6,155 nt of DNA, from contig JAUHYS010000135.1 in assembly GCA_030426445.1 (NCBI GenBank), positions 1 through 6,155 of the forward strand, in the 5' to 3' direction. Made by a program: the position numbers and the translations under genes. Within the stretch, counting starts at the first letter, position 1, and every line of letters starts with the position of its first letter. The notes under the pieces are model-generated. The model searched no databases and was not told the DNA's origin. It saw only the letters and a list, made by a program, of their open reading frames with translations. Below, one piece after another: positions 5,620-6,155 of the stretch. The DNA comes from a bacterium. GTDB lineage: Bacteria > UBA10199 > DSSB01.

Positions 5620-6155
5620 CCCTAGCACTCAAAAAACCTGGGTGAAATATAGCTTGATCGCGCTGGTCGTTTTTTATTTGCTTTGGCTCTTGGGTCTACC
5701 CCTCTTTACACTCATTTTAAGTAGTCTCGAAGAGGGGTGGCAAAAAATCTACACCCAACTTTTTTCTTATCAGGCCTGGCATGCCTTTTTCCTGACTTTT
5801 ATTCTTTGTCTTAGTGCGGTGATCATCAATACGGTTTTTGGGATCATCACCGCTATGGTCATGGTTAGGCAAAAATTTTGGGGGCAAAATATTCTTAACG
5901 GACTCTTTGATCTGCCCTTTGCTTTATCCGCAGTGGTGGTGGGTTACATGTTTATTTTGCTTTTGGGTCGAGGAGGGTGGTTTGCCAATATCAATCAATG
6001 GACAGGCTTTCATTGGGTCTTTTCTTTTCCGGGCATGTTACTGGCCACGCTGTTTGTCACCTTCCCTTTTATGGTTCGTGAACTCATACCAGTCTTAAAA
6101 GAATTGGGAAGAGAACAAGAAGAGGCGGCTTATTCCTTGGGCGCTTCTCCCTGGA
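5606..6155 (+). CDS. cysW: sulfate/thiosulfate ABC importer permease CysW, 3'-truncated
   Basis: The second permease of the importer, partner of CysT. The ATG at 5606 lies inside the last codons of cysT (14-base overlap, different frame), which implies translational coupling. The G-rich GGGGGGC just before it is only a poor ribosome binding site. The frame is open to the window edge, showing 183 complete codons of an expected ~280-290. Hydrophobic segments lie at about 15-38, 58-86, 102-120 and 139-158. CysW-type signatures are LFDLPFALSAVVVGYMF (100-116), FVTFPFMVRELIPVL (150-164) and the beginning of the EAA loop, EEAAYSLGASPW (172-183), where the sequence stops. The RELIP wording separates it from CysT. 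The missing part would hold the rest of the EAA loop and the last two membrane segments. cysA would be expected downstream. Confidence 0.93.
   Translation, partial: MQSINPSTQKTWVKYSLIALVVFYLLWLLGLPLFTLILSSLEEGWQKIYTQLFSYQAWHAFFLTFILCLSAVIINTVFGIITAMVMVRQKFWGQNILNGLFDLPFALSAVVVGYMFILLLGRGGWFANINQWTGFHWVFSFPGMLLATLFVTFPFMVRELIPVLKELGREQEEAAYSLGASPW

Noticed and set aside
5838..6098. 86-codon plus-strand frame near the right edge
   Set aside because: It overlaps cysW in another frame. The cysW frame carries the conserved permease motifs and stays open to the window end.

Overview
The window looks like an ordinary chromosomal stretch from a moderately AT-rich Gram-negative bacterium. Three things point to a didermic, deltaproteobacteria-like lineage (Myxococcota, Bdellovibrionota or an uncultured relative): a membrane-anchored periplasmic amidase, an ABC importer of the sulfate type, and a protein with a Cys-Gly-Gly lipoprotein-like motif followed by an Asp/Gly/Thr-rich linker. 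This assignment is an inference from protein style. There is no rRNA or other decisive marker.

Layout, left to right. (1) Positions 2-790, plus strand: the 3' part of a protein of unknown function whose start probably lies outside the window. (2) Positions 926-3082, plus: a large predicted secreted or surface protein. It has a Lys/Ala-rich N-terminal region of about 130 residues, a lipobox-like hydrophobic patch ending at Cys144, an acidic linker, and a C-terminal region with beta-propeller-like sequence. It is followed by two RNA hairpins, the second a clear intrinsic terminator. (3) Positions 3160-4455, minus: a membrane-anchored N-acetylmuramoyl-L-alanine amidase (Amidase_3 family) with all four zinc/catalytic residues, convergent with gene 2. 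(4) Positions 4456-4785: a 330-base divergent intergenic region. It holds the amidase ribosome binding site, four copies of GACTTGA in mixed orientations, a GC-rich palindromic intergenic repeat, and candidate promoters for both flanking genes. (5) Positions 4786-5619 and 5606-6155, plus: cysT and cysW, the overlapping permease genes of a sulfate/thiosulfate ABC importer. cysW is cut by the window edge.

The only clear functional unit is cysT-cysW, whose products form the heterodimeric membrane channel of the importer. The periplasmic sulfate-binding protein is not upstream, and the ATPase cysA would be expected beyond the right edge. The amidase and the large propeller-like protein are separate transcription units, and nothing in the sequence links them to sulfate uptake. 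I see no mobile-element genes, CRISPR array, tRNA or rRNA. I do not see a convincing new multi-gene system. The most unusual items are the internal lipobox, the GACTTGA cluster, the expanded amidase domain and the possibly leaderless start of cysT.
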